64,000 nucleotides of DNA from contig CAMTDV010000017.1 of NCBI GenBank assembly GCA_947069175.1, positions 34,233,126 through 34,297,125 of the forward strand, given 5' to 3'. The notes below the pieces were generated by a model. That model saw only the letters and a program-made list of their open reading frames with translations, had not been told where the DNA came from and ran no database searches. This stretch comes from Scalesia atractyloides. Taxonomy: Eukaryota > Streptophyta > Magnoliopsida > Asterales > Asteraceae. Positions 21,869 through 33,459 of this stretch are shown piece after piece (the first letter of the stretch is position 1; each line of letters begins with the position of its first letter). The translations under genes were made by a program, and so were the position numbers.

Positions 21869-24202
21869 TGTTACACCCCAACCGATGGCAGAATCATCGG
21901 GGCGCGGCACTAGGCGAATCAGATTGTTCAAGAGAAATTCCATAACAGCTATTAATGACCATATCTTAAAGGTCCGATTTCCCATACAATCAAACAATAT
22001 CTCATAACAATTATTACAAAACACAAAATCTCTTAAACAACCCAATCCGACAACCTAGATTTCTATTATGCGTTTCTAAGGATAAAACCCTAAGTCTGTT
22101 GCAGCATAGAATCATCACCCTGTCACATACGTTAAAATAAAGTCAATACAAAAAGGTAAGGGTGAGTACACAGGTTTAATAACATAATAATAGTGATAAA
22201 GCGTTTTCGCATAACCAACATGTACACGTAGAGAAAGTGAATCTAAGTAAGCCAATAATAATGATACATGATAACCAACACGACTGCGAGGTGGAGTATG
22301 CGCGATACGTGTTCACAACAGTGAACACGCACGTAAAGTTAATATGCGAGCCTTAACCACCCCCGAACCAATCGGTTGCTGAGTCCAAACTATAGTACTA
22401 TCGTTGCTAGGGTGGTCTGCAAGTCCTCATTATTCACACATAGCAAATAAACATTCAGCGATTCACGTATAACATGCAAGAGCGGTTAGCGTTTAAAAGA
22501 GTTTAGCGTTGTGTGTATCGTGTTTTGATATAGCGAATGTATGTAACACCCAAAAGTGCGTTTTAAGCAAAAAAGGGTTCAAGTATACTCACAGTCGGTG
22601 CTCAACGAAGAAACACGAACTGTTGTGGATTGAAGGGAGCGCCGGGGTCAGCCTGTAAGCGAGAACATAAGTGCATCAGGCTTTCGAAGTGCTGAAATGG
22701 TCGAAACATGAAGAGGCAGTAGACAACTTCGGGCGAAGTTGTAGCAAAATTTAGGGGTCAGCCAACTTTGGGCGAAGTTGTGCTTTGGCCTAGGTTTGAG
22801 CACAAGTTCGGGCGAACTTGTACTCCGACTTAGGTCAAAGCACAAGTTCGGGCGAACTTGTACTTCTCCCTTGGGTTAGGTACAAGTTCAGGCGAAGTTG
22901 TGCCTAATTAGGTGACAACTTCGAGCGAACTTGCCCTATTTGGGGCAAACTTGACTGTTTTTGGGTCCAAATCGTGTGTTTTCGCGTTGTTTGCTAAGGA
23001 AATTGAGTGTCCATCCCTCCAACCTTGAGCTACTGAGCAAACCATAGGCTGGAGAGGTCTTTGAGAGCGAGTTTTAGCCATTTTACAGGAATTTGGGCTA
23101 ATCCGTGCGAACTTGTCAATTCATACGAGTTAGTCCAGTTCGTGCAAGTGATTGTATCGTCCTTGTGCTTCCGGATCTGAGTTTTCCGCTTGAAACAGAC
23201 GTAGATTCGAATCCATTTCAAGTATATTGTTGACAATGCTATGTTCCACTACTTAGTGAACAAAACATACGTCGGTTAGTCCGTATTTTGTGTAAAAATC
23301 AATGCTTTGAATAGTTTTACTCAGATCTAACACTTAGTGAGTCGAAATCATCAAGATTTCTAGCTTGGAAGGCCAAGGCTAAGTCCAATATACCCATTTA
23401 AGTGTAGATATAAGCTAAAATAAGAAGTTCTATAGAAAGAGATGAATATTTTCATAAACATAGGTGTTTTTGATGAAAACGAAGGTAATCCTTGTGTAAA
23501 ATCGTAGTGGAAACCGTTGTGGTTTGGATAAAACGAGTGGTTCTTACTTGGAAAAACAAGGAAATTCGGTTCTGGGAGCTCTGGAGCGAAGTTACAGCAA
23601 GGAAAGCATGAATGGAGGTGTAGGGTATTTATAGGTGAGGAGAAAATAAGATGGCAGACAACAAGTTCGAGCGAACTTGTCACAAGTTCGGGCGAACTTG
23701 CCCTTTTCTCTTGGTTTGGACAAGTTTGGGCAAAGTTGTCCCTTAGTCTGCCCTGATCAAATTCGCGCGAAGTTGTGATGCCCAACTTCGGGCGAAGTTG
23801 GCTTGGTGCCTATGTTTTGTTCGTTAGGTGCTCGTTCGGTGATTCGGTTCGTATTAGTTAGTTACGTTAGGCGTTTTAGCGTGGTGTTAAGCGTTGCGTC
23901 ATTAAATTAATGCGATTGAGTGATTTGTGTGAGTGAGAGCGTTGCGATAGCGAGTAAAACCATAAATCATAAAGCACACAAAACATATACGTAACATAGT
24001 GTAACATAATTAACCGCGACTTTGAGTTTGCGCTGAGAGTTGGGAGTATTAAGCGATTTAAATGCGATAAATAAGCGATATAATATGCGTTTCAAAATAG
24101 TTTAACCATTACAATGAATCTCATAGTACAAACGGGTTTTGAAACAGAAATAAACGGAAATAACGGATTTCGGATAACAATTCGAAAGATCGAGTTGTTA
24201 CA
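21869..24202 (-). repeat. 5' LTR of element A
   Basis: Full-length LTR of 2334 bp, TGTTACACC to GTTGTTACA. On the transcribed strand a TATA box (CCTATAAATA, 23635-23626) divides it into about 570 bp of U3 and about 1.75 kb of R/U5. Dyads of the CAAGTTCG..CGAACTTG type lie upstream of the TATA (23665-23800) and downstream (22725-22935). Confidence 0.9.
23626..23635 (-). promoter_or_regulatory. LTR TATA box of element A
   Basis: The minus strand reads CCTATAAATA. The same box recurs at the same LTR position in C (37226-37218) and F (61520-61511 and 53447-53438), supporting it as the Pol II core promoter. Confidence 0.65.
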
Positions 24203-24293
24203 TGCAATTACATTCGCAATTGCCATGTTGATCGTTTTGCGACCGAATATGAAGTTGGAAAAACACTTATCGCAATAGCCCCATTGCGATCGA
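24203..24293. mobile_element. CACTA-type element, continuation after element A
   Basis: Begins with the second TSD copy TGCAA and continues the sequence interrupted at 3689. It holds repeated GCGAC/TTGCG words and a short hairpin (ATCGCAA, ..., TTGCGAT, about 24269-24290), as often seen in sub-terminal CACTA regions. It is cut at 24294 by an LTR beginning TGTAACATCC. Confidence 0.4.
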
Positions 24294-25000
24294 TGTAACA
24301 TCCATCACAAACGGATCTCCAAAATCTGACCCATTTTAAAAATCGGATCCGAAACCTTGTACACCAGATTTTTTCGCGAAATCAATAACGAATAAATTTT
24401 GTTATCTAACTATTTATTTATTTATTCGATTATTTATTTATTATTTATATAATTTATATACTTATTTAAATTAAACAAGATTATATTTAGAAAGTTATAA
24501 CAAATAATGTTATAAAACATGACCAAGTTAAATAAGTTAAATAGGTTAGTTAAGTATTATAAAGGGGACTCATAACCAAGTTAATTAATAGGTTAGTGAA
24601 GTTAAGAACTTGAGGGACCTATGTGTAATTAGATGAAACTTGTTTAAAAATGTAAACAAAAGAAAAGATGCAAACCCCAGGGTTGAACCTGGGTCTATAC
24701 CTTCCTAGCACTCAACACAGACCACTCCACCATTCTCTTATTTGCTTAACATCTGAAACCCTTTATTGTTTTATCATCACGATAAATCAGGAACTATTCC
24801 TTCTTCATAACAACGTGATGCCCACGTTGTTCAAGATCTGCCTAATTAAGATTTTGATTCGCCAAGATCGGGTACCCATTCTCGAAATCATGTTTCCTGT
24901 TTTGTAAATCACGAATCTAAATAGCAAGTCGAACCTTATTCGTATGCTAAATCTGTCCAAATCGTTTATAAATGTACAAAGATCGGTTATCGTCGGAAAC
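24294..25000 (+). repeat. Diverged B-like LTR fragment
   Basis: Starts TGTAACATCC like the LTR of B, with the same general order: a segment rich in A/T at +100 to +330, then an antisense tRNA-like block. Nucleotide identity is otherwise low. No matching end (TGTGACA) is found before copia H sequence near 25200, so the LTR is truncated. The right limit is approximate, and 25000-25200 is unassigned. Confidence 0.45.
24668..24740 (-). repeat. Antisense tRNA-like segment in the B-like LTR fragment
   Basis: The minus strand reads TGGTGGAGTGG (A-box-like) and, about 45 bases on, AGGTTCAACCC (B-box-like) within a strong T-arm hairpin (CCCAGG / CCTGGG). It has the same orientation as 8916-8993 and a broadly similar place within the LTR (about +375 here, about +186 in B), despite low identity of the surrounding LTR. 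Confidence 0.5.
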
Positions 25001-25199
25001 TATATCAAAATCAAATAAACTATGAACTAAGCTGTTGCTATTCGAAGATTGTTACAAATAAAGAGCTTAGTCGATCTTGGTATACTAATTCAAAGATTGC
25101 ATTCTTCATACGAAGCTCTTATCAATGTCTGCAAATCCGGTTTTGTAAAAGACTCGAAAGCATATTGTGTCTTGTAGTATTCAACTTCTTGATTAGCTC

Positions 25200-26880
25200 T
25201 GGTTATCATCAAAAACTCTTGTCATGATCATATATCAAGCTGATGATACCAGATTTGTTACCAACCTTGTCATACAAGCTTTCTCCAATATCCATCACAA
25301 ACTTGTCTGAGACTTCACTGGGATCAATAGGATTTAAATTGGCATCGAAAGGATTCACGTTTTGATTCTTCATCACAATTATCTCTTTCTTCTTCTTGAG
25401 TGGACGTACATTCTTCTTTGGATGTGGTGTATTCAAATATTGTTGTAGAGAAACTTCTCTTTCAGCATCAAGTTGAGCCTTTTCTTTAGGAGTAAGAACT
25501 TTTCTCGTTTCATATCATTCTTTGTCATCTTCATCAGCAAACTCTTCACCAAATTTATTTTCAAGTTTGTCCTTCAGATCATAAACTAATGAAATTAACA
25601 TAGTGACATCTCCATCTAGTTGTTCAATTCTTCGATCCCTATCTTCCATCTGATCTTCAAGATTAATTATCTTCAATCTTTCATTATCAAATCTTGCATA
25701 AGAATAGTAACCTTTCTCATCAGGCTCGCTACATCCACATCATCATCATCATCATTGCAATTGTCAAGAATAGGTATCTTTCCACTATCTCCCAGGTATT
25801 TGCTCTTTAGTAGCAGAGGGTACGTGAGAAAAGGATTCCCAAGATTGCCTTGCAATGATTGTAAAATTTCAGCAAATCTTTCAATAGTTATTTTGGGAAA
25901 CTGTTTGTGAAGTTCTTCACTTTGAGACTGTTGTAAGTCAGGTACAACTTCACTTGTAGTATTTTCATCATCAAACACTAAATTTTCAACTTCCACATTT
26001 GTATAAGCTATGTTCTCTCTCACAAATTGTACATCATTCTCTTTAGCTACCATAGCATTTACTTTAGGTTCAGACTCATTCACTTCATCCTCAAGAGCTG
26101 GAAACCTTTTGTGCTTTTGTAGAGAATACAAACCTAAAAAATTCTTCTTTATTGTTTGCCTATTTTGCTTGACAACTCCACAACATCCTGGACCAATAGG
26201 CTTCAGATACAGTAAATTCATACCCTTGACAAGTTCAGGATATTTACCATCCAAGATCATCTTGATAAAACGAGGATCCCACAAAAACATTTCCTTGTGA
26301 ACATCATCCAAATTTTTCTTTATGTTGTCGAAGACAAAGATAGAAAAATTGTAATACAAACCTTCAATTAGTGACACATATGCAGTTGATTGTACCTGAT
26401 TCAACTAATCCAATCCGCCCTTATATTCTGATAAGTAAAGCAAAAACATATGCATTAACAATCTTCAGTATGGAGGAAGGATCTTCTTTAGAAGTGGTGG
26501 ATAAGTTCCTTCATAACTTAACCTTGGCAGCACAACAACTATGGTGTCTTTAGGATTTGAGGTAGTTTAGTAGATCTGTCACAAAACATTAACACTTCTC
26601 TAACAATGGCTTGAGAAATTACAATTTTCTTTCCCTGTATCTTGGCTTCAATCGTACCCGCACCCTCGGTTCCTTTCCTATTTATTGAAGAAATCTTCCA
26701 AAATGTTTGAATCAAATCTTCGTCAATCATTGGATTCTCTCTCAGAGCATGAGCAATCTTACATATATTCAATCCCGCGATCATCAACTTGAATTCTGCA
26801 CAATATTTGTCTAAAGGATCTGATAAGTAACCAGCTTGGTTATGTCCTTGTCTCACTTCTAAATTAGGCTGAGCATCCAT
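25200..26880 (-). pseudogene. Element H accessory reading frame after RNase H
   Basis: Best start is the ATG at 26880 (MDAQPNLEVRQGHNQAGYLS), directly after a splice-acceptor-like TTTTGTGCAG. The N-terminal 115 residues resemble the head of the accessory frame in E: a short hydrophobic helix, a Phe-Trp pair (IQTFWKISS against LRDFWKNAK), then a lysine-rich turn and a V/I-S-x-x-x-I pattern. Frameshifts near 26540 and 25670 lead into an acidic central part (poly-Asp about 25750), a coiled-coil-like stretch (EDQMEDRDRRIEQL) and a Lys-rich end. I see no transmembrane helix or signal peptide, so calling it envelope-like would rest only on position. Function unknown. Confidence 0.6.
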
Positions 26881-26889
26881 AATCTGCAC

Positions 26890-27310
26890 AAAACCGAACC
26901 AACTAAGAATAACTTACAGCTGCAAGTTTGATTGGTCAACCTATGACTAAGTCGACCAAAGTCAATTGGTCAATGTAGGTCAATATTTGACTAATCAGTT
27001 TAGCCACAAGTCTGGTCAAACTACACAGATTCTCGAAAACATTTGAGTTCTTGACTTATGTCATGTTTTTTAATCCAAGTTCACATGACTCAAGTTTAAA
27101 ACAGTTTAAGGTCCAATTGGTTTTTGGGTTCATTAAGAGTTTTCGAATGATTCAATCTGATTTCGAAAAGTCCAATTCAGGGTTCATTCAGTAGTTCAAT
27201 GAATGAGGGTAGGATTATAAGTTTTCGAGAACCTTGAGTTTTCAACCAGACTTTTAGAGATTTCGATATCTCTGTTTAGAGATTAAATTCAAAATCCCTA
27301 AATTTTAGGG
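26890..27310 (-). other. Element H spacer before the accessory frame
   Basis: Non-coding, with repeated short motifs (TTGGTCAA, GTTTTCGA). Together with 47692-48116 it forms the putative leader of the accessory frame. Ends at the TSD TAGGG of element E. Confidence 0.45.
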
Positions 27311-27932
27311 TGTTGGGATATTGAACCATAACAAAGGAACATATGATATCAAAGCCAAATACATTATCCGAGCTTTGGTCCAACTATCAAAGGTTACAAC
27401 CTCTGATCTACCTTTACACTGCTTTCCTTAAACAACTACTCCTATCATCTGATCGAACAAGAAGCAAAGGTTTGATAGAAGAAACAATCAGAGGATAGAT
27501 CAGTGCTTAGACAAGTTATAGTTTATTCAATGTAACAGTGCTATGCACTAATAGTGTTAGTTTAGCAGTGTTTTAGTTAGTTATGACTTTGTTAGCTGTC
27601 ACTATCAACCATCAGTCATAAAAGATGCTCAGTGGTTAGATAGTTAGTATAAATAGCTGATCGATGTAACAGTTAAACTTGTCTTCCTGAAAAAAATCAG
27701 TTTGCACTTTATCTTCTTCATTTCTTACTATCAAATGATTGTAATTGGCTAAGGGGGAGTTTGTGAATCACATGCGAGTTTACCAACTTGAAAGCATGAT
27801 GATGATGAAAACAAACGATCGATTGCTTGTAGTAAAAGTTTTCCATTAATTCCACTGCATATCTTTAGAATTCAATCCATTTTCCATCTTTAGAAACAAA
27901 AACTACAAGTGATTCAAACTTAGATCCTAACA
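27311..27932 (+). repeat. 5' LTR of element E
   Basis: 622 bp, TGTTGGGATATTGAACC to CCTAACA. A TATA box (TATAAATA, 27648-27655) is present. The partner LTR is 624 bp and differs at scattered sites, including this TATA (TATAAATC). Confidence 0.92.
27648..27655 (+). promoter_or_regulatory. LTR TATA box of element E
   Basis: TATAAATA about 340 bp into the LTR, the expected core-promoter position for the full-length copia transcript. Confidence 0.6.
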
Positions 27933-27934
27933 AT

Positions 27935-27950
27935 TGGTATTAGAGCTTGG
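27935..27950 (+). promoter_or_regulatory. Primer binding site of element E
   Basis: TTGGTATTAGAGCTTG, two bases after the 5' LTR, resembles the initiator Met-tRNA complement (TGGTATCAGAGC) with one C-to-T change. Confidence 0.75.
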
Positions 27951-28227
27951 TCAATCGATTTTGATTTAACAGTCAAATTGATTTGAACAGATCAACTCTT
28001 TGTACTAATTCGTTTGATAGTTTTACTTGAATATAGAGTTTTATTACTACAAAAGTTTTTAAAACACAAATCTGTTGTAAACAAGCGAAATGGCAAAAAC
28101 ACACCAGAATCCAATATTGGATCCATGTTCAAACCTCCGATGTTGAAACGAAATGAATATTTTATTTGGCAACGTCAGATGGGTCATATTCTTGCCCAAC
28201 AGAACACCGGATGCTGGAGATCCGTTG

Positions 28228-29771
28228 TGTCACACCCCAACTGATGGCGAAATCATCGGGGTAGTGGCACTAGGCGAACCAGATTGTCTCAAGAGATTCC
28301 ATAACAATTATTTAAAGATAATAAATCAACATTTAACATCCCATACTATTAAACTCATAATATCCTTAAACAATCATTACATTAACAAAATCCCTTAAAC
28401 AATATAATCTGATCCGATCTCCCCTAGATTTATTACACTTGGAATTAAACAAAATAAAATAAAAATAAACTACGCAAGCCACATCCAAGCTACAAAATCC
28501 TCATCCTGTTACATACGTTAAAATACAAGTCAATACAATTAAGTAAATGTGAGCATACGAGTTGAAGTACTACTAGCATAATCGAGAAAGCGTTCGCGAA
28601 ACAATCTAATTACATATCAAGATACACCAAAACACTTAACATAACATAGGCTCATTTCTCATGCTAACTACCATGAGAAGGCTTGCGCGTCCATCCTAAC
28701 TAGACCCCGTCGGGTGTAAGCCACACTATAGTACCATACTAGCTAAGGAGGCAAGTTAACGAAAATAGTCCTAGTCACATGTTTCTAGTATCACGTATTG
28801 AGCATATACAATCAGATTATTCGCGTGTGATAAACAATTTTGATTTGTGATGTGATTTTAATATAGGAACGTATGTAACACCCAAAAAGTGCGTTAAAGC
28901 GAAAATGGGTCAAATTTACTCACTGTGGGTGCGTTTTAGTTAGCTTAGAGTTTCTGAGGAGAGTTGAGAAGAGCGCCGGATCAGCTTGCATACGCGAACA
29001 GAAGTGCATCAGTCTCCGAAAAGCTGAAACGGTTAAGTTTTGGTAGGGCAGTAGCCAAGTTCGGGAGAACTTATGTGTAAACACACGAGTTCGAGCGAAC
29101 TTGTATGAATTTAGTGATTTTATAGCGAGGTTCAGTCGAACTTGATGAGTTTCCTAAGAAACTTGTCAAGTTCGTGCGAACTTGTAGGAAAACCTTACTG
29201 ACAAGGGAAGTTCGGTCGAACTTGTATCGTTTCCTAAGAAACCAGGCAAGTCCGGGCGAACTTGCAAGAATTTTGGTGAAGAAACACTCAAGTTCGGTCG
29301 AACTTGACCCAAAAGGGTACAAGTTCGGTCGAACTTGATCTGATAAGCTGGTGATTCTCGAGCGAACTTGTCCAAATATTGGATTTTCTTCGTTTGTTTC
29401 GCGTTAAGAGTTCGTTTGGTTATTCGGTTCGCATTAGATAGTTATATTAAGCGTTAAATTAAAGCGTTAATCATTATAGTTGATATACTAGTGCGATTTA
29501 GCGATTCGAGTGCGAGAGCGATGCGATAGCGAGCGTAATCATAACCACAACACACACATAACACACAAATAACATAAAATCACATAAATAACTGCGATTT
29601 GCGATGCAATGAGATTAGCGATGCGATTAATTAAGCGATTAGATGCGATAATAACGTACAACACTATAATTAATTAACATAAACTTTATTATTAACCGAA
29701 TAACGGGATTACAAAAGGAGTACAACGATAAAACAAAGAAAAAGATAACAACGAATTTTTGAGTTGTTACA
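28228..29771 (-). repeat. 3' LTR of element C with 891-bp deletion
   Basis: 1544 bp against 2405 bp for the 5' LTR. Collinear until about 29370, where sequence matching 36567 joins sequence matching 37459. The two breakpoints share TCGAGCGAACTTG, part of the dyad repeat. The TATA box and the promoter-side dyad cluster are lost. Confidence 0.9.
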
Positions 29772-29790
29772 GTCTCCCCTACTTTAAGGA
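29772..29790 (-). promoter_or_regulatory. Polypurine tract of element C
   Basis: The minus strand reads AAAGTAGGGGAGACT directly against the 3' LTR, in the same position as in A and F. Confidence 0.75.
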
Positions 29791-29804
29791 ATTTCGTCCC
29801 GAAA

Positions 29805-31081
29805 TTAGGTAGTAGCTATAACAAATAGATGCGGGTACTTGGCCTTCATATCACTTTCCAATGCCCAAGTAAACTCGGCGCCGCGTTTGCCCTCCCATCG
29901 GACCTTCACGATAGGGATGCGAGAGCGTCAGAGTTTCTTGGTCTCTCGGTCCATGATTTCCACAGGCTTTTCCACGAAATGGAGAGTCTCGTTGATTTGC
30001 AGATCTTCGAGAGGGACATGCAGATTTTCTTCGGCTAAGCACTTTTTGACATTAGACACGTGGAAAGTCGGATGTACATTATTGAGTTCCTCCGGTAATT
30101 CGAGACGATAGGCTAACTTACCGATCCTTTCCAGAATCTTGAAGGGACCAACGTATCGAGGCGCTAGCTTTCCTTTCTTGCCGAAGCGGACCACTCCCTT
30201 CCAAGGTGCAACCTTTAGGAGAACGTGATCTCCCACTTCGAACTGTAGGGGCTTGCGGCGTTTGTCGGCGTAACTCTTTTGGCGACTCCGAGCTTTCAAG
30301 AGATTGTCTTTGATCTGGAGGATCTTGTCCGTCGTTTCTTGAATTAGCTTGGGACCGGTGATTTGTGCTTCTCCGATCTCGTGCCATGCAATAGGCGATC
30401 AGCATTTTCTTCCATATAGTGCCTCAAAAGGAGCCATTTGAATGCTGGTATGATAACTACTATTGTACGAGAATTGGATTAAAGGTAAATACGTATCCCG
30501 GTTACCACCAAAATCTATGATGCACGCACGCATGTCTTCGAGGGTGCGGATCGTTCGTTCAGTATGACCGTCGGTTTGAGGGTGAAAAGCGGTACTCAGA
30601 TTGAGAGTAGTATCGAGAGCGGATTGAAAGGTCTCCTAGAGACGCGAGGTAAAACAACTGTCTCGGTCAGAGATGATGTCACGAGGCATCTCGTGTCGAC
30701 ATATAACTTCATCGGTATAGATTCGGGGTAACCGTTCGACCTTAAAGTCTTCTCGTATAGCAATGAAGTGCGCGGATTTGGTAAGACGATCAACGATAAC
30801 CCAAATGCTATCGTGACCGGATGAAGTGCGCGGGAGTTTAGTAACAAAGTCCATAGCTATACTCTCCCACTTCCACATCGGGATTTCGGGTTGTTCGAGT
30901 AAGCCAGAGGGCCTTTGATGTTCGGCTTTAACTTTCGAACAAGTTAAGCATTTTGAGACGTACAAGGCGATATCCTTTTTCATGCCCGGCCACCAGTACT
31001 TAGGACGAAGATCCTGGTACATCTTGTCGGCACCGGGGTGAATGGAATATCGAGATTATGAGCTTCGTCCATTAGTAACTT
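29805..31081 (-). pseudogene. Element C integrase and chromodomain-like tail
   Basis: Read downward from 31081: His-containing zinc motif (about 31045), KYWWPGMKKDIALYVSKC and CLTCSKVKAEHQRPSGLL, then the core with Asp in SIAMDFVTKLP and Asp in IISDRDSCFTS. The Glu region lies about 30560. Then come GPFKILERIGKLAYRLELP (GPY/F motif, about 30150), NNVHPTFHVSNVKKCLAEEN, and the tail with VKVRWEGKRGAEFTW to a TAA at 29807-29805. Frameshifts lie near 30640, 30400 and 29930. A TAG-type stop follows RL at 30636. Not functional as it stands. Confidence 0.85.
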
Positions 31082-32560
31082 TCAAAGATTATCACGACTG
31101 GGAATCCAAATACGATCAAGATAGTAATAAATACCATCAGATTTAGATACAAGCTGAGTTTTGGCACCACATTTCATTTCTTCTTCCAAAGTATTCTCGT
31201 TAAAGCAGGCGAATTGAGCGGCACGGATGAGGGTTTCAAGTTTAGCACAAGCTTGAGAGTCACGAATACCATATACATAGCTTCGTCGACTTAGAGAATC
31301 GGCGATGACGTTTGCTTTGCCAGGATGGTAGCGTATCTCACAATCGTAGTCGTTGAGAAGTTCAACCCATCGACGTTGTCGCATGTTTAGTTCTTTTTGA
31401 TTAAAGATATGTTGTAAGCTTTTATGGTCGGTGAAGACCGTACACTTAGTACCGTAAAGGTAGTGTCACCATATCTTTAATGCAAACACAACTGCACCGA
31501 GTTTGAGATCGTGGGTTGTGTAGTTCTTCTCATGGATTTTGAGTTGTCGAGACGCATACGCATTAACCTTGTCTCGTTGCATGAGAACACAACCAAGACC
31601 AAGGTTTGAGGCATCGCAGTAAACAACGAAATCGTCGTTTCCGTCGGGTAAAGCGAGAATGGGAGCGTTGCATAGCATGCGCTTGAGAGTTTGAAAAACG
31701 TCCTCTTGCTTGGAATCCCAAACAAAAGGTTTATCTTTATGAGTTAAGGCAGTAAGCGGAACGACGATTTTCGAAAAGTCGGCGATGACTCGACGGTAGT
31801 AACCCACCAATCCAAGGAATGAACGAATTTCTGAAGCATTCTTCGGTGTTATCCAACTCTTGACGGCTTCAATCTTTGCAGGGTCGACGTGAATTCCTTG
31901 ATTATTAATGATGTGGCCGAGAAATTGGACTTCTTCGAGCCAGAATTCACACTTAGAGAACTTAGCATAAAGGCGATTTCCTTGAAGAAGTTCGAGGACT
32001 AAACGGAGATGATGCGCGTGTTCTTCTCTCGACTTCGAATAGATAAGAATAGCATCGATGAAGACAATGACGAAACGATCCAAGAAAGCCTTACACACAC
32101 GGTTCATCAAATCCATGAAAACCGCGGGTGCATTGGTAAGACCAAAAGGCATGACCACGAATTCGAAATGGCCATAGCGAGTACGAAAGGCGGTTTTAGG
32201 AATGTCTTCTTCCAACACGCGTAACTGATGATAACCGGAACGAAGATCAATCTTGGAAAAACAAGTAGCACCTTGAAGCTGATCAACTAAGTCGTCGATA
32301 CGAGGAAGAGGGTAGCGGTTCTTTATCGTGAGTTTGTTAAGTTCACGATAATCGATGCACATACGAAACGATCCATCCTTCTTTTTCACGAAAAGGACAG
32401 GAGCGCCCCATGGCAAAGTGCTCAGGTGTATGAAGCCTTTATCAAGAAGCTCTTGAAGTTGGCTTGATAGCTCGCGCATTTCGGATGGTGCGAGGCGATA
32501 AGGAGCTTTAGCAACTGGAGTAGCTCCAGGAAGTAAATCGATACGGAATTCAACATCTCG
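31082..32560 (-). pseudogene. Element C reverse transcriptase and RNase H
   Basis: Long open stretch 32479-31466. RT motifs: GAPVLFVKKKDGSFRMCIDY, LPRIDDLVDQLQGATCFSKI, MPFGLTNAPAVFMDLMN, and the catalytic loop reading VFIDAILIYSKS, in which the second Asp of the family's Asp-Asp pair is Ala (about 32055). RNase H begins VVYCDASNLGLGCVLMQRDK (about 31620) and breaks near 31466; RYHPGKANVIADSLSRR follows (about 31330). A frameshift near 32570 separates it from the protease. With the Asp lost, polymerase activity is not expected. Confidence 0.9.
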
Positions 32561-32569
32561 AGTAGGGGT

Positions 32570-33459
32570 AAACCTGGTAAATCGTCGGGAAAGACTTAAG
32601 GAAATTCACAAACAATGGGAACATCTTTATAAGTCTTCTTTTCTTTCTCCAGATTCACATTGCTTTTGCAAGCATTTGTGTGCTCGAGTACATAACAAAA
32701 GCATCAACTTCTTTGAGGAAGTTTCACCATAAACATGGAGTTGATTACCGTTAGGGAGAGGGAACCGAATCATCTTATCGAAGCATACAACTTCAGCATG
32801 ATTCTCACGAAGAAACTCCATGCCTACTATGATATCGAAACTACCTAATTGCATAGGTATGAGATTGATCGAGAAGACATGGTTGTTGAGATCGAGATTA
32901 CAACCACGTAAAATGGAGTTAACAGTAACGGTTCTTCCGGTGGCGACTTTCACATCGAAAGTCTTTGGGAGTTTAACGCGCTTACATTTTAAAACCTTTT
33001 CAAATTCTAAGGATACAAAACAATTATCGGCACAAGTATCAAATAAACATGAAGCATAAAAACCATTAACGTGAAACGTACCATTGACAACATTGTTGTC
33101 ATTCTGAGCATGGCGGTGATTGAGATTGAAGGCTCTTCCACGCGCAGCTTGTTGTTGCTGCTGAGGCAGCGGTGGTGGCTGCTGCTGAGGCTGTTGCGGC
33201 TCTTGTTTCACGGTGCGGTTTGGGCAAACATTAGCAAAGTGGTTCGGATCACCACACACAAAGCACACTCGTCCCTTTGAAGCTTGCTGCTGGTTGGCTT
33301 GAGGAGGAGTAGGTAAAGCTGGAGCTATTGGAGCCTGAGGAGCTGGCTGACGAGTACCACTACGGCAACTGACTGTAAAGTGTCCGTAGATGTTGCAGTT
33401 CGTGCAAAAACGGCAATTACCACCAACGGCATGATGATATGTGCACTTCGGGCACATAA
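32570..33459 (-). pseudogene. Element C gag C-terminus and protease
   Basis: One open stretch (33457-32627). It starts with CPKCTYHHAVGGNCRFC and CTNCNIYGHFTVSC, then a Pro/Ala/Gln linker, CFVCGDPNHFANVC (CCHC knuckle, about 33255), and a Gln/Pro run. The protease follows (about 33080-32650) with FYASCLFDTCADNCFVSLEF, where the family's Asp-Thr-Gly is Asp-Thr-Cys (Gly to Cys), probably inactivating. SFDIIVGMEFLRENHAEVV also shows Asp to Glu in the later block. Confidence 0.85.

Larger units (their letters stand above)
3690..24202 (-). mobile_element. Gypsy LTR retrotransposon A (minus), host of B and a MITE
   Basis: Bounded by TGTCACACC at 3690 and GTTGTTACA ending at 24202, with a perfect TSD TGCAA (3685-3689 and 24203-24207). 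Transcription runs from high to low coordinates: 5' LTR 21869-24202, primer site, leader, gag, protease, RT, RNase H, integrase, polypurine tract, 3' LTR 3690-4904. The interior is split by element B (8731-19482) and by a hAT-like MITE (6671-7202). The order PR-RT-RH-INT is Ty3/gypsy. The GPF motif and chromodomain-like tail suggest a chromovirus, probably Tekay-like (inference). Many stops and frameshifts make it non-autonomous. Confidence 0.9.

Noticed and set aside
29071..29375. Overlapping short open frames in the dyad arrays (peptides rich in FART and QVRPNL)
   Set aside because: They arise from translating the repeated dyads in several frames, differ between copies and have no start context or homology.
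3690..29771. Short LTRs of A and C as members of a different family
   Set aside because: They align end to end with the long partners apart from single internal gaps, and perfect TSDs tie each pair together.
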